Assembly (NCBI GenBank): GCA_002633005.1
Contig: NMRA01000179.1
Span: 515,797 to 579,796, forward strand
Direction: 5' to 3'
From: Phoronis australis
Taxonomy: Eukaryota > Phoronida > Phoronidae
Length of the DNA: 64,000 nt
Numbering within the stretch: the stretch's first letter is position 1; the number at the start of each line of letters is the position of its first letter. Below, piece by piece: positions 46,801-58,599 of this stretch. The notes beneath the pieces were generated by a model. It did no database searches, had not been told where the DNA came from, and saw only the letters and a program-made list of their open reading frames with translations. Made by a program: the position numbers and the translations under genes.

Positions 46801-47769
46801 ATCGTAATGGAGAAGGCAATTGAGACAGGAAAGAGTGTTAAATCGCCAGCGTTCCCACTGAACCGGATAAACTTCCATCGCAGTAAATATTCGAAATTAA
46901 GTACAGAAATCAATGACCACAAATCACGTATATGGCTGATAATTTGAGACCGGCTGAAGGTTGTACGCTGCGGCGTATCCATGATGTAAAGCCTTTGAGG
47001 TCAATGATAAATTAACACCAACCAATGCACACGCCAATGGTCTTTCATACGTGGAACTTCTAGATGAAATGTTATACCCGTCGCCAATCCCATCCTCTGA
47101 ACGGGAGTAACTTTAACATGGGACTAATGTACTCATACGAAATTTTATTTATCGATCCCATTTATACTGGATATTCTTGCTTTGTCACAACGGTAGAGAA
47201 TAGGCAGTAGGGAGTAATCCTTTAAAGCCATTTCTTGAAATACATGTACATGTAACCCGTGCTGTTGTATTGATACAGAAGACATTTGCAAACTAAATCT
47301 TTACGCTTTAAGTTACAATAAACGCCTGCAAATTCAGACGTGTCTATGGTCTCGCCCTTCGATCAAGACAACCGGAGCTTGAGCTACACTCCTGAAACCT
47401 CATGTCCCGAGCAGTTTTTAGTTAGGGCAAATACAAATTGGCATTTCATGTCTTCATACACGTATCTATGACCGTGATTAATTAAGAGTTTGGCTAGAAA
47501 CGGTCGTTAGTCTATAGTCTTACAGGCAGCAATTGCCATCAGACATGGATTACAGAGCTCACTCATTGCGCACGGGGGTAACGTAATATATGTGTGCAAT
47601 GGTCGTACGAAAATTTACGATTACATGTATGGTATAGAATGAGCTACAGTTCTACACTTATTTTCGCCTTATCAACGTAAGCTTAAGTAGTATTTATGCA
47701 TGCATACAAAAACCAGCAGCTGTGATTTGCCATTGGCAGAGTATTCTTACAAAAACATTTAATTACTAC

Positions 47770-47958
47770 CTTTGCACACAGGCAGTTTGGACCAACTCCC
47801 CGTAATTTCACAAACAGCTATATCCGGTCCTGTTCGCCAGAATCCAGGGTTACAACCGACTTTGATCACGCCGAGATAAAGAGATGCATTTGTGGAATTT
47901 GTGTATCCGTTTGTGATGATTGGCGGCTTACATTCCACGTGATCGTATGCTTCTATGC
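47770..47958 (-). CDS. Exon: sushi/CCP domain, class A
   Basis: 189-base phase 1-1 exon. 'VECKPPI', 'VGCNPGFW', 'VCEITGSWS' and 'LPVCK' give the four cysteines. It follows CTLD0 (Gly at the shared codon) and precedes SUEL 1 (Gly again). The acceptor is tttattttcaacag and the donor is GTAGTA. Its length and its 'CNPG' and 'CEITG' signatures pair it with 31717-31905. Confidence 0.93.
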
Positions 47959-49292
47959 CTGTTGAAAATAAAGTAAGGTTGGTCATCAACCTTTCGCGTC
48001 ACACAGTCAAAGATCCTTCAATATCGACTGAACTAAACTAATAAGTAAACTTACCTTTGTTTTATCTCCTGCATGATTTAGAGTAATTTATACAAACTAG
48101 CACAATTGACACGTGTATGTGTTCTGTAGAATACTTTCATTGGTCTTCATAAAGTTGCACTTATTCTGTGCAAACAGTGCTGTTATGTTTCCGACAGACT
48201 GGAGCTTGTACAGGTAAGGAATACTAAACAGTGAAGAGCAAATAAATTATCATATGCCTACGAAACTACACGTGTGCTCAATGAAACACTAGAAACCATT
48301 TCAAATATCCATGCCCTCGTCACAATTCAGGAAATATTAAAAAAACTAGTAATGTAGGAGAACACCAGGTGTTTGGATCTTCTCTCGGGTTTACGCATTA
48401 TTCGTGCAAATAGCTTTATTTGTTTAGTGATGCCTATTAATTTCCTCTTTTTGCCACACGAAATAACCTGTCCAAAGCGCCACAAAATAACGAATCACTA
48501 TAAAACTAACAAATTAGTTGCAATAACATGGCAAGCTTTAGAATATATAACAACCATTTTCGATTACAATATTTGTTTGACATGAAGACACTGAAAAAGC
48601 AGGTTATTAAATTCCTCAAGTCCAACTAGTCTATTTTTTGCCATATATATGAACATATGGATGTTGTATAGGTTAAGGTATTAAATGTGAAATACGGGGA
48701 AGTATAGCCACTCCGTATACAACGGTAGAATCCGTGTTTCACGGTTGGTAAGTAGTCTCCTGGTGGAGTAACTTCCCAAGTGCAACGCCAAATTTGATTG
48801 AGCTCGTTCAATTGGATTACCTAAATCATTAATCCAAGGCGCCGCTCATGAAAAAGCAGTTACTGCTCCTAAAATAGTAAATAAATATCGATGGAAATTC
48901 CGGCGGCCTTTTTTGGGCCTCGCTGAAGTTTCAGTCTGGGTCATCATCAATAGATCAAGCTAAATAGCGTCCCTGGCCACCAAAATCAGCCAAAAATCTA
49001 ATACAAATCCAACGAAAACGTTTCGTTATGGATACATACAGTATCTGTACACTGAGAGCTAAGGTCTTTACAGGAAATTGCGACCTAATGTAGAGTACAG
49101 TGTACGAGTTTTTAATGAGACGGTCGTCTGCTTGCAGCGTTCAACTCTCTGTCGCTGCCGATCGACTCGTAACGTAAAACCTGTTTTTTGCGATACAGTC
49201 CTTACCTCAAGTTTTGCAAGTCAGCACAGTTTCCACCGTTATTTTTCAATGCTGTGATCAACAAGGGGACATGTTTTCATCACTATTTACAG

Positions 49293-49710
49293 TCCTGGGC
49301 CCGGTCTCTAATCTTTGTACTGGAAACGAACTCGAAACTATTTTTGGCAATTTCTCTGCTCCTTTTGTGCGAACTTAGGATAATTGGTTATCAGACTGTG
49401 CTCGGATACATTATAGTTTGTGCATAGGAGTTTCTAGTTCAAGTTTGCCCTTGAAGACCCTTATATTCGTACTACAAACTCGAGTAAAAATTCGAAATTT
49501 CGAGTTCAAACTCGAACTTATTGCTTTAATATTGGGTTTACAAACTGTGAACTAAGGGCAATAAATTATCTACGTAAGTTATTGTGTACTCGAGCATAGA
49601 ATAATAGACCCTTATCTTGAGTTCGCCCAAAAGTAGAGTAGAAAATGCCAAACCTAATTTCGAGTTCCATTTCGAGTAAAACGATTGGAGACCGAGCCCA
49701 GGAATTAGGA
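49293..49710. repeat. About 420-base fold-back element
   Basis: The left arm (CCTGGGCCCGGTCTCTAATC, AACTCGAAACTA, TTTGGCAATTTCT, GCGAACTTAGGATAA) is matched in order by the reverse complement of the right arm (49560-49710). The centre is a TCGAGTAAAAATTCGAAATT palindrome. Confidence 0.85.
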
Positions 49711-50353
49711 CACTAAAGTAGACCAAGAAGACTAAGAAATTCATCGAAGCTAAAACCACACCCTGCTGCACAGGGAATGTTTCAATTTTTACATTCCCGG
49801 ATGGATTGTTTCTATAAGTTTCCTACAAACTTCTGATATTATTGAATAATTCAGTGCTTTAACTTATATATTTCATAAACTGAAAATTCTGATCAATTTA
49901 TTATAAAATAAAACTTTACTGGTTATTCAACACTTTCACAGATTGTCTTGTCGCTTAACCGGCTTGGGTACCGTACTTGGCATACATATGACGTCATACA
50001 GTAACAGGCAATTCAGAAGACACCACCGAACACATGAGCTGATCAGTCATTACTGGGTGGCCTATAGTAGTAAGAACTCATAGCCTTTTATCAAGTCTAA
50101 AACGTGTTACAGCTAATTTATCCATAGTGAGAGATCTTCAATACATCTTTTTGTGTTTTCTTCAGCGAATTTGAGTGTTCAAACTCTTATTTTTAACCTT
50201 CTTTTGTCCGTTACTATTTGGTCATATTTCCTCTGTACATATCTTTAGGTCAATCATTATCTATGTGTTTTGTATTCACTTGCAACAGAACTAACTGGTT
50301 TCCCAAGATTGAATTTATATGTTGTGCTTTTCAACCAAGTTGCTATTTATGTA

Positions 50354-50879
50354 NNNNNNNNNNNNNNNNNNNNNNNNNNNNNNNNNNNNNNNNNNNNNNN
50401 NNNNNNNNNNNNNNNNNNNNNNNNNNNNNNNNNNNNNNNNNNNNNNNNNNNNNNNNNNNNNNNNNNNNNNNNNNNNNNNNNNNNNNNNNNNNNNNNNNNN
50501 NNNNNNNNNNNNNNNNNNNNNNNNNNNNNNNNNNNNNNNNNNNNNNNNNNNNNNNNNNNNNNNNNNNNNNNNNNNNNNNNNNNNNNNNNNNNNNNNNNNN
50601 NNNNNNNNNNNNNNNNNNNNNNNNNNNNNNNNNNNNNNNNNNNNNNNNNNNNNNNNNNNNNNNNNNNNNNNNNNNNNNNNNNNNNNNNNNNNNNNNNNNN
50701 NNNNNNNNNNNNNNNNNNNNNNNNNNNNNNNNNNNNNNNNNNNNNNNNNNNNNNNNNNNNNNNNNNNNNNNNNNNNNNNNNNNNNNNNNNNNNNNNNNNN
50801 NNNNNNNNNNNNNNNNNNNNNNNNNNNNNNNNNNNNNNNNNNNNNNNNNNNNNNNNNNNNNNNNNNNNNNNNNNNNNNN
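50354..50879. other. Assembly gap (526 N)
   Basis: Run of N. Any ORF crossing it is not real. Confidence 1.
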
Positions 50880-51530
50880 TAAAAAATAATTTTAGAACTG
50901 TTTTTCATAATTTTGATAACTCAACACCCTTGACTCAATTCTCCCTTACCCGCGATAACGAAATAGCATTGTACAGATCAAGATGTGGCCTTTTCCTCAA
51001 CTCTGACAAGTTCAGGCACAACTTTAGTAATGTCTCTCCAAACTGTAAATGTGGTGACCATCAGTCTTATCCTCATATTTTCTTCAAATGTCCCCTCATC
51101 GAATCCCTGAGAGACTCACTCTTTCGTGCACTCAATGACAACAAATCAATTGTTAACGCTCTCAATTCTTGTAATAACATCCCTACTAGAGTTACATTAT
51201 TACTGAATGGTAGTCCTAACCTTGACTTTGTTCTCAACGAATTCCTCCTAAGCAACGTTAGCAAATTTTTATGTACCGTTTATCAATATTGTTGCATCTG
51301 ATTTCCCTACATGAATCTGTAAATATTTTTGTTTTTATATATCTGTAATAGCATGTCTAAGTATTGGAATACTTATTTTAGATACTACTTAATGTATATA
51401 CCTCCATGTATATAAGTTTCATTTATGAATTGTTTACAACCCAGATATAATGCTTCGCGGTTTCTGGGTTTGTTATTATTTCTTTGTATGCTCTGTGTAT
51501 CCTTCAATAAATATATATCACAGTGAAACA
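50880..51530 (+). mobile_element. 3' end of a non-LTR retrotransposon, 5' side lost in the gap
   Basis: The ORF from 50880 to 51301 encodes the post-RT C-terminal region: 'LYRSRCGLFLNSDKFRH', then 'CKCGDHQSYPHIFFKCP', the C-x-C...H...C zinc knuckle typical of LINE C-termini, and 'SFLTVYQ'-like helices to the stop (here 'FLCTVYQYCC'). About 220 bases of 3' UTR follow, with AATAAATATATATC at the end as a possible tail. It is a different family from the RTE-like element. It is in open frame and therefore relatively young. Confidence 0.85.
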
Positions 51531-51734
51531 CGGCAACAAGGTATCGCCACGATGTTGCAAATACGTCCATATATATGAGATAAAAAGGTTCGGTCTTGTT
51601 TGGACATTCTCAGATGAAAAGAATTCTCGAGAGGATATGGCAGTATTTCTATGTATGTGGGATAACCTATATTTAATAATGTTGTGTCATTTTACTGTAA
51701 TTCCCAGCAGACTAGCTGTTTAGCGCACTGATCT

Positions 51735-51945
51735 TAATATAGGTCTAAAGAAGGAAGACCTCGTTGGTAAAATGAAAACTGACTTAGACCATGTCTAAAC
51801 TGGAGTTAAACCAGGTTTTACTAGACCTCTGCTCTAGAAGTTAAACTACCATTATAAATTGCATATTGTCTTTAAACCTGGTCTAACTCCAGTTTAAACC
51901 ATGTTTAATTTAAAACCACCTTTGTGAAATCGGCTGTAGGAGTTC
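51735..51945. repeat. Fold-back element, copy 1
   Basis: AACTGGAGTTAAACCAGGTTT and the inverted AAACCTGGTCTAACTCCAGTT surround a CTAGACCTCTGCTCTAG centre. The flanks (GGTCTAAAG... and ...AAACCACCTTTGTGAAATC) are shared with copy 2. Confidence 0.88.
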
Positions 51946-52149
51946 AACTATATAATATACTTGAATAAAGATATAAAGCAACCTCCCAAAATCTTTTTGG
52001 AGATGGTAAACAATATGGATGAGAATGAGAGAGGTAGTTATTTTGTATTCGACACTTGTTGGTAATCAGGAAAACTGTTTTTATATCATGCAAGGCTGTC
52101 ATACTTAACAGTTAAACTTGGTTCCGAGCAATTATAAAGTTAAACCTGG

Positions 52150-52350
52150 TTTAAGATCTTGTATTAAAGTACAGGCCTAAAGAATATAGACCTAGTGACT
52201 TAGACCAGCTCTGAACTAGAGTTAAACCAGGTTTTACTAGACCACTGGTTTAAAAATAAATCACCTTTTGAAATGCAGATTATCTTTAAACCTGGTCTAA
52301 GTCCAGTATAAACCAAGTTCAACTTTAAACCACCTTTATGAAATCCGCTG
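52150..52350. repeat. Fold-back element, copy 2
   Basis: Same architecture as 51735-51945 in direct orientation: GTTAAACCAGGTTTTACTAG, inverted AAACCTGGTCTAAGTCCAG, ending AAACCACCTTTATGAAATC. Confidence 0.88.
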
Positions 52351-52961
52351 ATAGTGTCATTCAGTGCACAGAATAAATGGATTATGTTCTACCAGGATGT
52401 CACTTCGTGAGTCTCCTCTCGGTAATTTCCGATACAAGCGGGTATGCCACATCTACAAAATGCGTAACTTTGATCTGGCTTTAAACAAACAGTCGCAAAT
52501 TGCCAAACATAACGGATTTCATTTTCCTGTATTTCTTGATACTATCGGTTTTCCGTTTAAAATCTGCCGTTGGATAATTTTTTTCAAGTTGTACGCCTAA
52601 AGCCAAGAAGCAACAACACGAAAACTAGGAAATGGTAGAAGTACTCAGTTAATTTTGTGATTTGTCCTTGAATTTACCACTTTTACAACTTCACTGCAAT
52701 GGTAATTCTCTATGACAGTGAGCACATTCTTCCAACCCCCCATATCTCGGTAAAGGAAACAGTCGGGGGAGGTATTTCGCAATTAACACCTGTGCTTAAC
52801 CATGCCGAATAATTTCATAACATTTGATTGACGTACATGTAGATCTTTCTAAATACTACCATATTGTATGATTTTTTCAGACACCATCTCCTATTTTTCA
52901 TAGTTTCATACTTAATGGCTAAAATTATCGAAAACTGTTGCCTCAATGATAGGCACTATAC

Positions 52962-53072
52962 CTTTATTGCAGACAGAGGAAAATTGGTTAGAACATGGGA
53001 TGTCCAGCCATCTAGTAGAAACAGCGACACAGTTCTCTGTGGTTTGTCCATTTGGCTCGCCCGTGTTGAATC
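52962..53072 (-). CDS. Exon: C-type lectin domain 0, C-terminal part (EPN motif)
   Basis: 111-base phase 1-1 exon with no ATG-initiated ORF of its own. It reads 'GEPNGQTTENCVAV', 'RWLDIPC' and 'FSSVC', the last third of a CTLD. The E-P-N motif, the Ca2+ site-2 triad typical of mannose/GlcNAc-type C-type lectins, is intact. The usual W-N-D is 'WLD', losing the Asn ligand. The first codon joins the exon at 62734 (C|GA, Arg) and the last joins the sushi at 47958 (G|GC, Gly). The acceptor is cttttgattatcag and the donor is GTATAG. Confidence 0.9.
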
Positions 53073-53612
53073 CTGATAATCAAAAGTAAATGAACGAAAA
53101 TCATATCTCAATACTTAAATGATTTAAAAATGACATAAGTAGATCTAAGAAATTGCATTCCACGAGTCGGATGTGGAACTTCTAGTATACTGACCCAAAA
53201 CAACAAAAGAGGGGTCCCTTTTATTCATATCTGTCGCTTTTGGGTAGGAGCACTTATGAAAATGAGACAAAACCGGCACCTGTTCCAGCCCTGGGCAATC
53301 GTACCTCCCCCTCCGGTTTGGCATCCGAAGTTAGGGTTGGGTATCCGGCTGACAGCGTTTGCAGGTAGTCCTGCACATTTTTCCTTTCATTTATCTCCTT
53401 TCGTGCGTCCCTGCGGATAGGCATGAGCTGTCTTACAACATCTATTGTGACGCTTTTTTATTGCCCATATTACCAGAGTTTACCCTTTTTATGTTACTTA
53501 CTTGTATTCATTATATTGTAATTGTATTAGTCATAATAAATGACCTCATATCGTCTACCTCGGTCCCTTTTTTATCTGGTAACATGCTTGTGACGCACGT
53601 ATCATTTATTTC

Positions 53613-53755
53613 CATGGGCGGCGCAGCACTGAAAAAAGCGAGGGCTAAAGCCCCCTCAGCCCCCTGTGGTGCACCACCTATAGACCATGTGCGGCGTAGC
53701 ACTGAAAAAAGTGGGAGGCTGTAGCCCCCAAGCCCCCTATGGTGCGCCGCCCATG
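53613..53755 (+). repeat. Two-unit fold-back element with 12-base perfect termini
   Basis: The ends CATGGGCGGCGC and GCGCCGCCCATG are exact inverted repeats. Inside are two head-to-tail units of about 75 bases, each with GCACTGAAAAAAG, a GGCTxxAGCCCCC stem and a TGGTGCRCC end. A single-unit relative lies at 22389-22458. Confidence 0.88.
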
Positions 53756-56412
53756 ATCTATTATTCGGGACATACGTCGATCATAAATACACTATACAGT
53801 TTAGACGAATTTCTGAAAAATGTAATGTACATGCTATAGGCATTGTTTAGTAAAAGTGGGGAACCTATCTTTTTAGCATAATTATGGTATGTTGATTTTA
53901 ATTATGCCTGTTCCCAAGCTGGATTTTAAGTTTTGACTATCTAATTTGCACAAACAAAATGGCCGCTGAACCAACAAGAAAGAAACATTCGTGGGACCAG
54001 GAGTACAATATATCATGAATAATTGGGAAAATGCTGGCACAAAAACCATAGTATAAATGTTTAGATCATATAATGTTATAAACATGCTAATGAATGTCAT
54101 AAAGTCCATTAAATACACGCAAATTAGCTTCAGCCATTACCTAAAAATCCAAATGTCGGTGTAATTTTGTCAATTTGCAGACAAAAATGACAAAAATGTG
54201 CCTATACCTATGTTTTGAAGGTCCAAAAAAGTCATTACACATGTGAAGCTTTTTATTTCATCTTCACTAAGTTATAAATGCTCATTAAAATTAGAAATCA
54301 GAATTATAATCTTTTTTGCAAACAACTCACTATTTAGATAAGGCATAAAGTATTGTAAACAATAGTACTAAGATGTCTATTATTGTAAAGATATCAACGT
54401 GACATATATCCATTGTTTCTTTGTGATACAAAATGTCATTGTTTGAGAACCAGTGTACTCATAATCATTATTCCAGCTCACGTGTTGGATACTATACTGT
54501 TGTAAAGAGATGCATGGACATGTCATCCCAATGTGGACAGGAACATACCTCGCAGTCGACCAAGCCCTTTACTGCATGCTAATGGAGATTAAGAATGATT
54601 CCATATAAAAACCATATGAAAACGAAAAATCACTTCATGCTCAAAAATTGCCACAGAGCTAAGATTTTGTGCATGTGTTGGGATGCTGGCCCAAAGTACA
54701 CTGCTGCAATATTTGCACTCAATGACCTTTGGCTACCGAGATATGACCTATTTGGCTATAAAGGCATATTTTGCATGTTTTCATGTCAGTAAAACTGCTC
54801 TTTTGGAACGGCAAAAGACCAATCGTAGAAAACTGGTGACAAAGTTTGACAGTGGTGGTCATGAAGACTCATGTAAGGTTAGTAAGAAAATGAAATTTGA
54901 AACTCATAGGTACATTTAAATTTCCAGCAGGGGAGAAAACTCCTAGACCACTTTTCAGGCCAGTCACAAGTGGCAAGATGTTGCTTAACCTGCCTGAAGT
55001 TGAAATTCTCTGTATAGACACTTCTAAGACAGATCTTTGATAATTGCTTTAAAAAACTTGTCTCTTATATATTTAGTGCTAAACGTGGCCCCCGAATTTG
55101 GACAGTTTTGTGATGTGGCCTTACTCTAACTGACAAGAATTGAGGCTTCTCTTTTAGTTCAGAGATATCCCCTAAAATATATGATCTAATATCAACAATG
55201 CAATATCACAAAAAATTAAGTTTCACTTTTGAGACCCCAATTTTCTGAAACAATCTGTTTAACTTTACCAATAGCACTTTTGGGTTCGAAATTGCATGCA
55301 CTTCATGTCACTGCAAAGAAAAGGGAGGAATTTCCTTCTTGTACATTTGGTCAATTTTCGTTACTAAAGTAGGATTGCGAAGGAAATGTGGCCTTTATTA
55401 GCTGTGTTACAGACGTTAGAAGTCATCTGAGGTCGTGCAAAGTGCCATAGAAGTTTGAAAGTATATCGGAATTACAGTTGATTCTTGCCAGAGCTGGAGA
55501 GAGAAGGCTGGACTGGCAAACTAATGGAAATGCGTCGTTATATCGACATGAGTTTGGACTTGGCTTTAGACAAAAATTGACGTCTAGAACGAAGCGGAAG
55601 AATGAACGGTGCGTTGACTTTAGCAGGTCGCAAAAGAATTTTCGCCAGTTTGATTTGTTAGTCCCTGTTGTTGCAAGTAAGATATTAGTAGCAATTTATA
55701 AAAAGATACTTCTTATTTATCACAACTGTTGGCCTGGGTCAACAGGTCATGACTTCAGTTCAGAATATTGTATTAGCTCTCGCTGACAACTTTCGACTTA
55801 CTGACTGCCTAGGTGCACAAACCTGATAGGCCTATCTGGTAACGGGTTAGGATGGGCTGCTGGATTTTGAGAATTGCAATCATGTTATACCTTGCAAGTC
55901 TGAAAATTGTGATCCGTATTTATTCAAATGGTTCAAAGGTGTGACCCATGTTTATATTGAAAGACCACGAAAAAGTTGTTCCATACTTGTACAAAAGGTG
56001 ACCCATCTTTATACACATTTAACTTGTGAGAGCAGGTGAAATCGTCATCCAGATTTGCCATTCCACTAGTCTGCTCTGGTTGCCATTGAAGCTAGTAGAT
56101 TATGCCAGAGCAATGATGGCGACCATCCCTGAGGTGATTGCTTGCCGTAATTTGTATTATAATATTTACGTCAAAATATTTTCTAAGTATGGAAAGAAGC
56201 TCCACTCATAATTATACCCCACGACTAAAAAATTGACAATACAGTTCACTTCCCTTTAAAATTGTAATGGCAGTTGATCATAATTTTTCACTTATTCAGT
56301 GCCGGTACTTTTTACCATGCAGTCATCTCTGACTTTTCGGTCAGCCGTATTCAGATGTGCACCTCATCAGTTTCTGAATAGAACACTGGTTTTTATAAGC
56401 CCACATGACACA

Positions 56413-57480
56413 TGACGACAAATTTCGGATGGATCCAACAACTGGTTGCCCCTTAGTGGCAATCCTAATTTTATACATTTACCTCTGTATCTTCAAAGCT
56501 CCTCAACGGATTTTCATGAAATTTGGCACATAACAATCTATTAGGGAGATGGCGTTATCCACCCATTTTCGGATGTATTTGAGTTATTTTGTTCCACCCA
56601 GTGGCCATTTTTACTGTTTTCGAGGCTGACCCTCTATCAAACAAACCATCCATAGAATGATTGTGAAAATTGGCATATATGTTCTAAGTGTGAAGAGAAC
56701 GGTTGACGATAACCTTCCGACGACTTTGACTACTTTGGCTCCTTCTAGTGGCAGTTTTGTTTTTTGTAGCGTCCATGGCTGTTTCTACTAAACCCATTAC
56801 AGGATCTATATTAAATTTAGCAAGTTGACAAACGGTCGCCTCTAAGTTGACAGTGGGCGACGACGACTTTCAGACGGATCCAAAAAACGCTGTGCCCCCT
56901 GGTGGAATTTCATTTTTTTCCGTTATCCCCTGTTTTTCTGAATTTCCTTGATGGATTTTTATGAAATTTGGTAATCAGCTTTCTATTACAAAAACGGCGT
57001 TTCTGGATGATTTGACATATTTTATGCCATATAAGAGCCATTTTTATTGTTTCCTAGTATGTCTTTGGCGTCCGCACCTCTGCCAACCAAACCACTCTAA
57101 GCATAATTTTGAAAATTAGCATATATGTTCTTAGTGTGAAGAGGACGGTTAATGACGATTTTCCAGCGACATCGACTACTGAGGCACCTCCTAGTGGAAG
57201 TTTTGTTTTTTTTGCGCCCATAGCTTTATCTCTTAAATCCACTGTAGGATCTTGATTAATTTTAGTAATTGTATTTATGTGAAGTTAACAACGGACGATG
57301 ATGACTTTTCATTGAATCTGAGCCCCCCTTGTGGCAATTTCATTTTTTGTTTTCCTCTTTTACTTCTAAGTTCCTTGACGGACTTTAATTGGATTTGGTA
57401 AATAGCTTTCCGTTAAAGAGACAATGACATGTTCCCGTTTTGGGATGGATTCGACGTATTTTGTGGTTTTTTGAAGTGTT
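56413..57480 (+). repeat. Satellite with about 145-base monomers in a three-monomer higher-order unit
   Basis: A box like CCCCTTAGTGGCAATTT or CCTTCTAGTGGCAGTTTTG recurs near 56450, 56598, 56738, 56898, 57030, 57185 and 57324 (spacing 132-160). Every third monomer is most alike, giving about 440-base units beginning CGACNAATTT/CGACGACTTT near 56413, 56859 and 57297. Shared blocks include ATGAAATTTGG and AGTGTGAAGAGRACGGTT. Confidence 0.85.
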
Positions 57481-58599
57481 TTGTGGAAATGCATCATGCA
57501 CTAAACATAGCTTACCTTAAAAAAATGTGGTTTTGAGTCTGAACGGAATTTTCATATTGTGAAACTTTTAGCGGGTAAGTCGCAACAACACCCAATTGTT
57601 TAAAAACTGGTTTGGAAAGCCTGTAAGTTGGATATCACTGAAAGTATTATGTTATCAATCGTAAATATCCGTACCTGTTATTTTTCTGAAATTGAGAATT
57701 CCATTGGCGCACTGCCACCATGCTCGGCCGCTTTTGTGTAGTACAAGAAGCATTGCTTGTATGTCCAATAGCACGACACTTCTGGTCGTATCCACCGTCC
57801 TTTTTTCACTTGTGATCTCAAAGATCTTGATTAGTTTTAGTGTGAACTTTGCTAATAGTTTGAGAGGACTTTTTCAAGCGCATATATAGGGACTTGTCCA
57901 AGAGGTCTGAAAATGGACCAGCATGCACTGGAGGCAGTGCCCGAGATTCTTAGTCCATTACGGTGTTCAAAAACTGACCAACATAACCTGCTTCTCCGAA
58001 GTATGAGATGGTGATGGGATTTGTATTATTAACTCATCAGTACATTAAAATTGATGTTTTTGAGTTCTGTAAACCTATAATAGATTTTTTTTGCACCAGC
58101 AACACTGAAAATCCTCGATGAACAAATCTCTCATACAGCTTCCCATGATCTCCTTCGTCACTGACGTAGCAACACGAATGATATTTGTTCTATTTGGCAT
58201 CTTGGTCGATACATAATGGCACAATCGCGTGGCTCCTCCTAGATTTTTTATTCTTGCGTTGGGATGAACAAAGACAGCAGTAATAGATGGAAGTTAACTC
58301 ATGTTCCAAAACAATCTGATAGTACTTTTATTTGCTAGTTTTCAGAAAATGTAAAAAGTGGTCGTAAAAAGGGTTGAAAAACTCAGAAACTCTTAAAAAT
58401 CAGGCTCAGGTTTCTTTTGACAAGGTCAGCTGATGTGCTAAGTTTAAAAAAAATTGGTGATTTTGCATATACAGACAACCATCTGGTTTTTATATGGAAT
58501 TGCTCTTAAGTGGTCGGTTCTATAATACCAAAATAAGCTAATACCTCGCTTAGGGGGCCTTCACGTATCGATAAACTTCATCAAAGCAATTGGAGGTCA

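Larger units (their letters stand above)
44720..47769. other. Intron with two dispersed repeat copies
   Basis: Contains repeats at 45945-46100 and 46660-46800. ORFs at 45009-45200 and 45611-45932 show no domain or splice support. Confidence 0.55.
47959..52961. other. 5-kb intron with fold-backs, a LINE tail and the assembly gap
   Basis: Includes an unexplained coding-like patch (48690-48811), a fold-back (49293-49710), the gap (50354-50879), a LINE 3' end (50880-51530) and two related fold-backs (51735-51945, 52150-52350). The gap could hide an exon, although none is needed for the frame. Confidence 0.6.

Noticed and set aside
50218-51301. Long ORFs across 50354-50879
   Set aside because: They consist of N; only the part after 50880 is real sequence.
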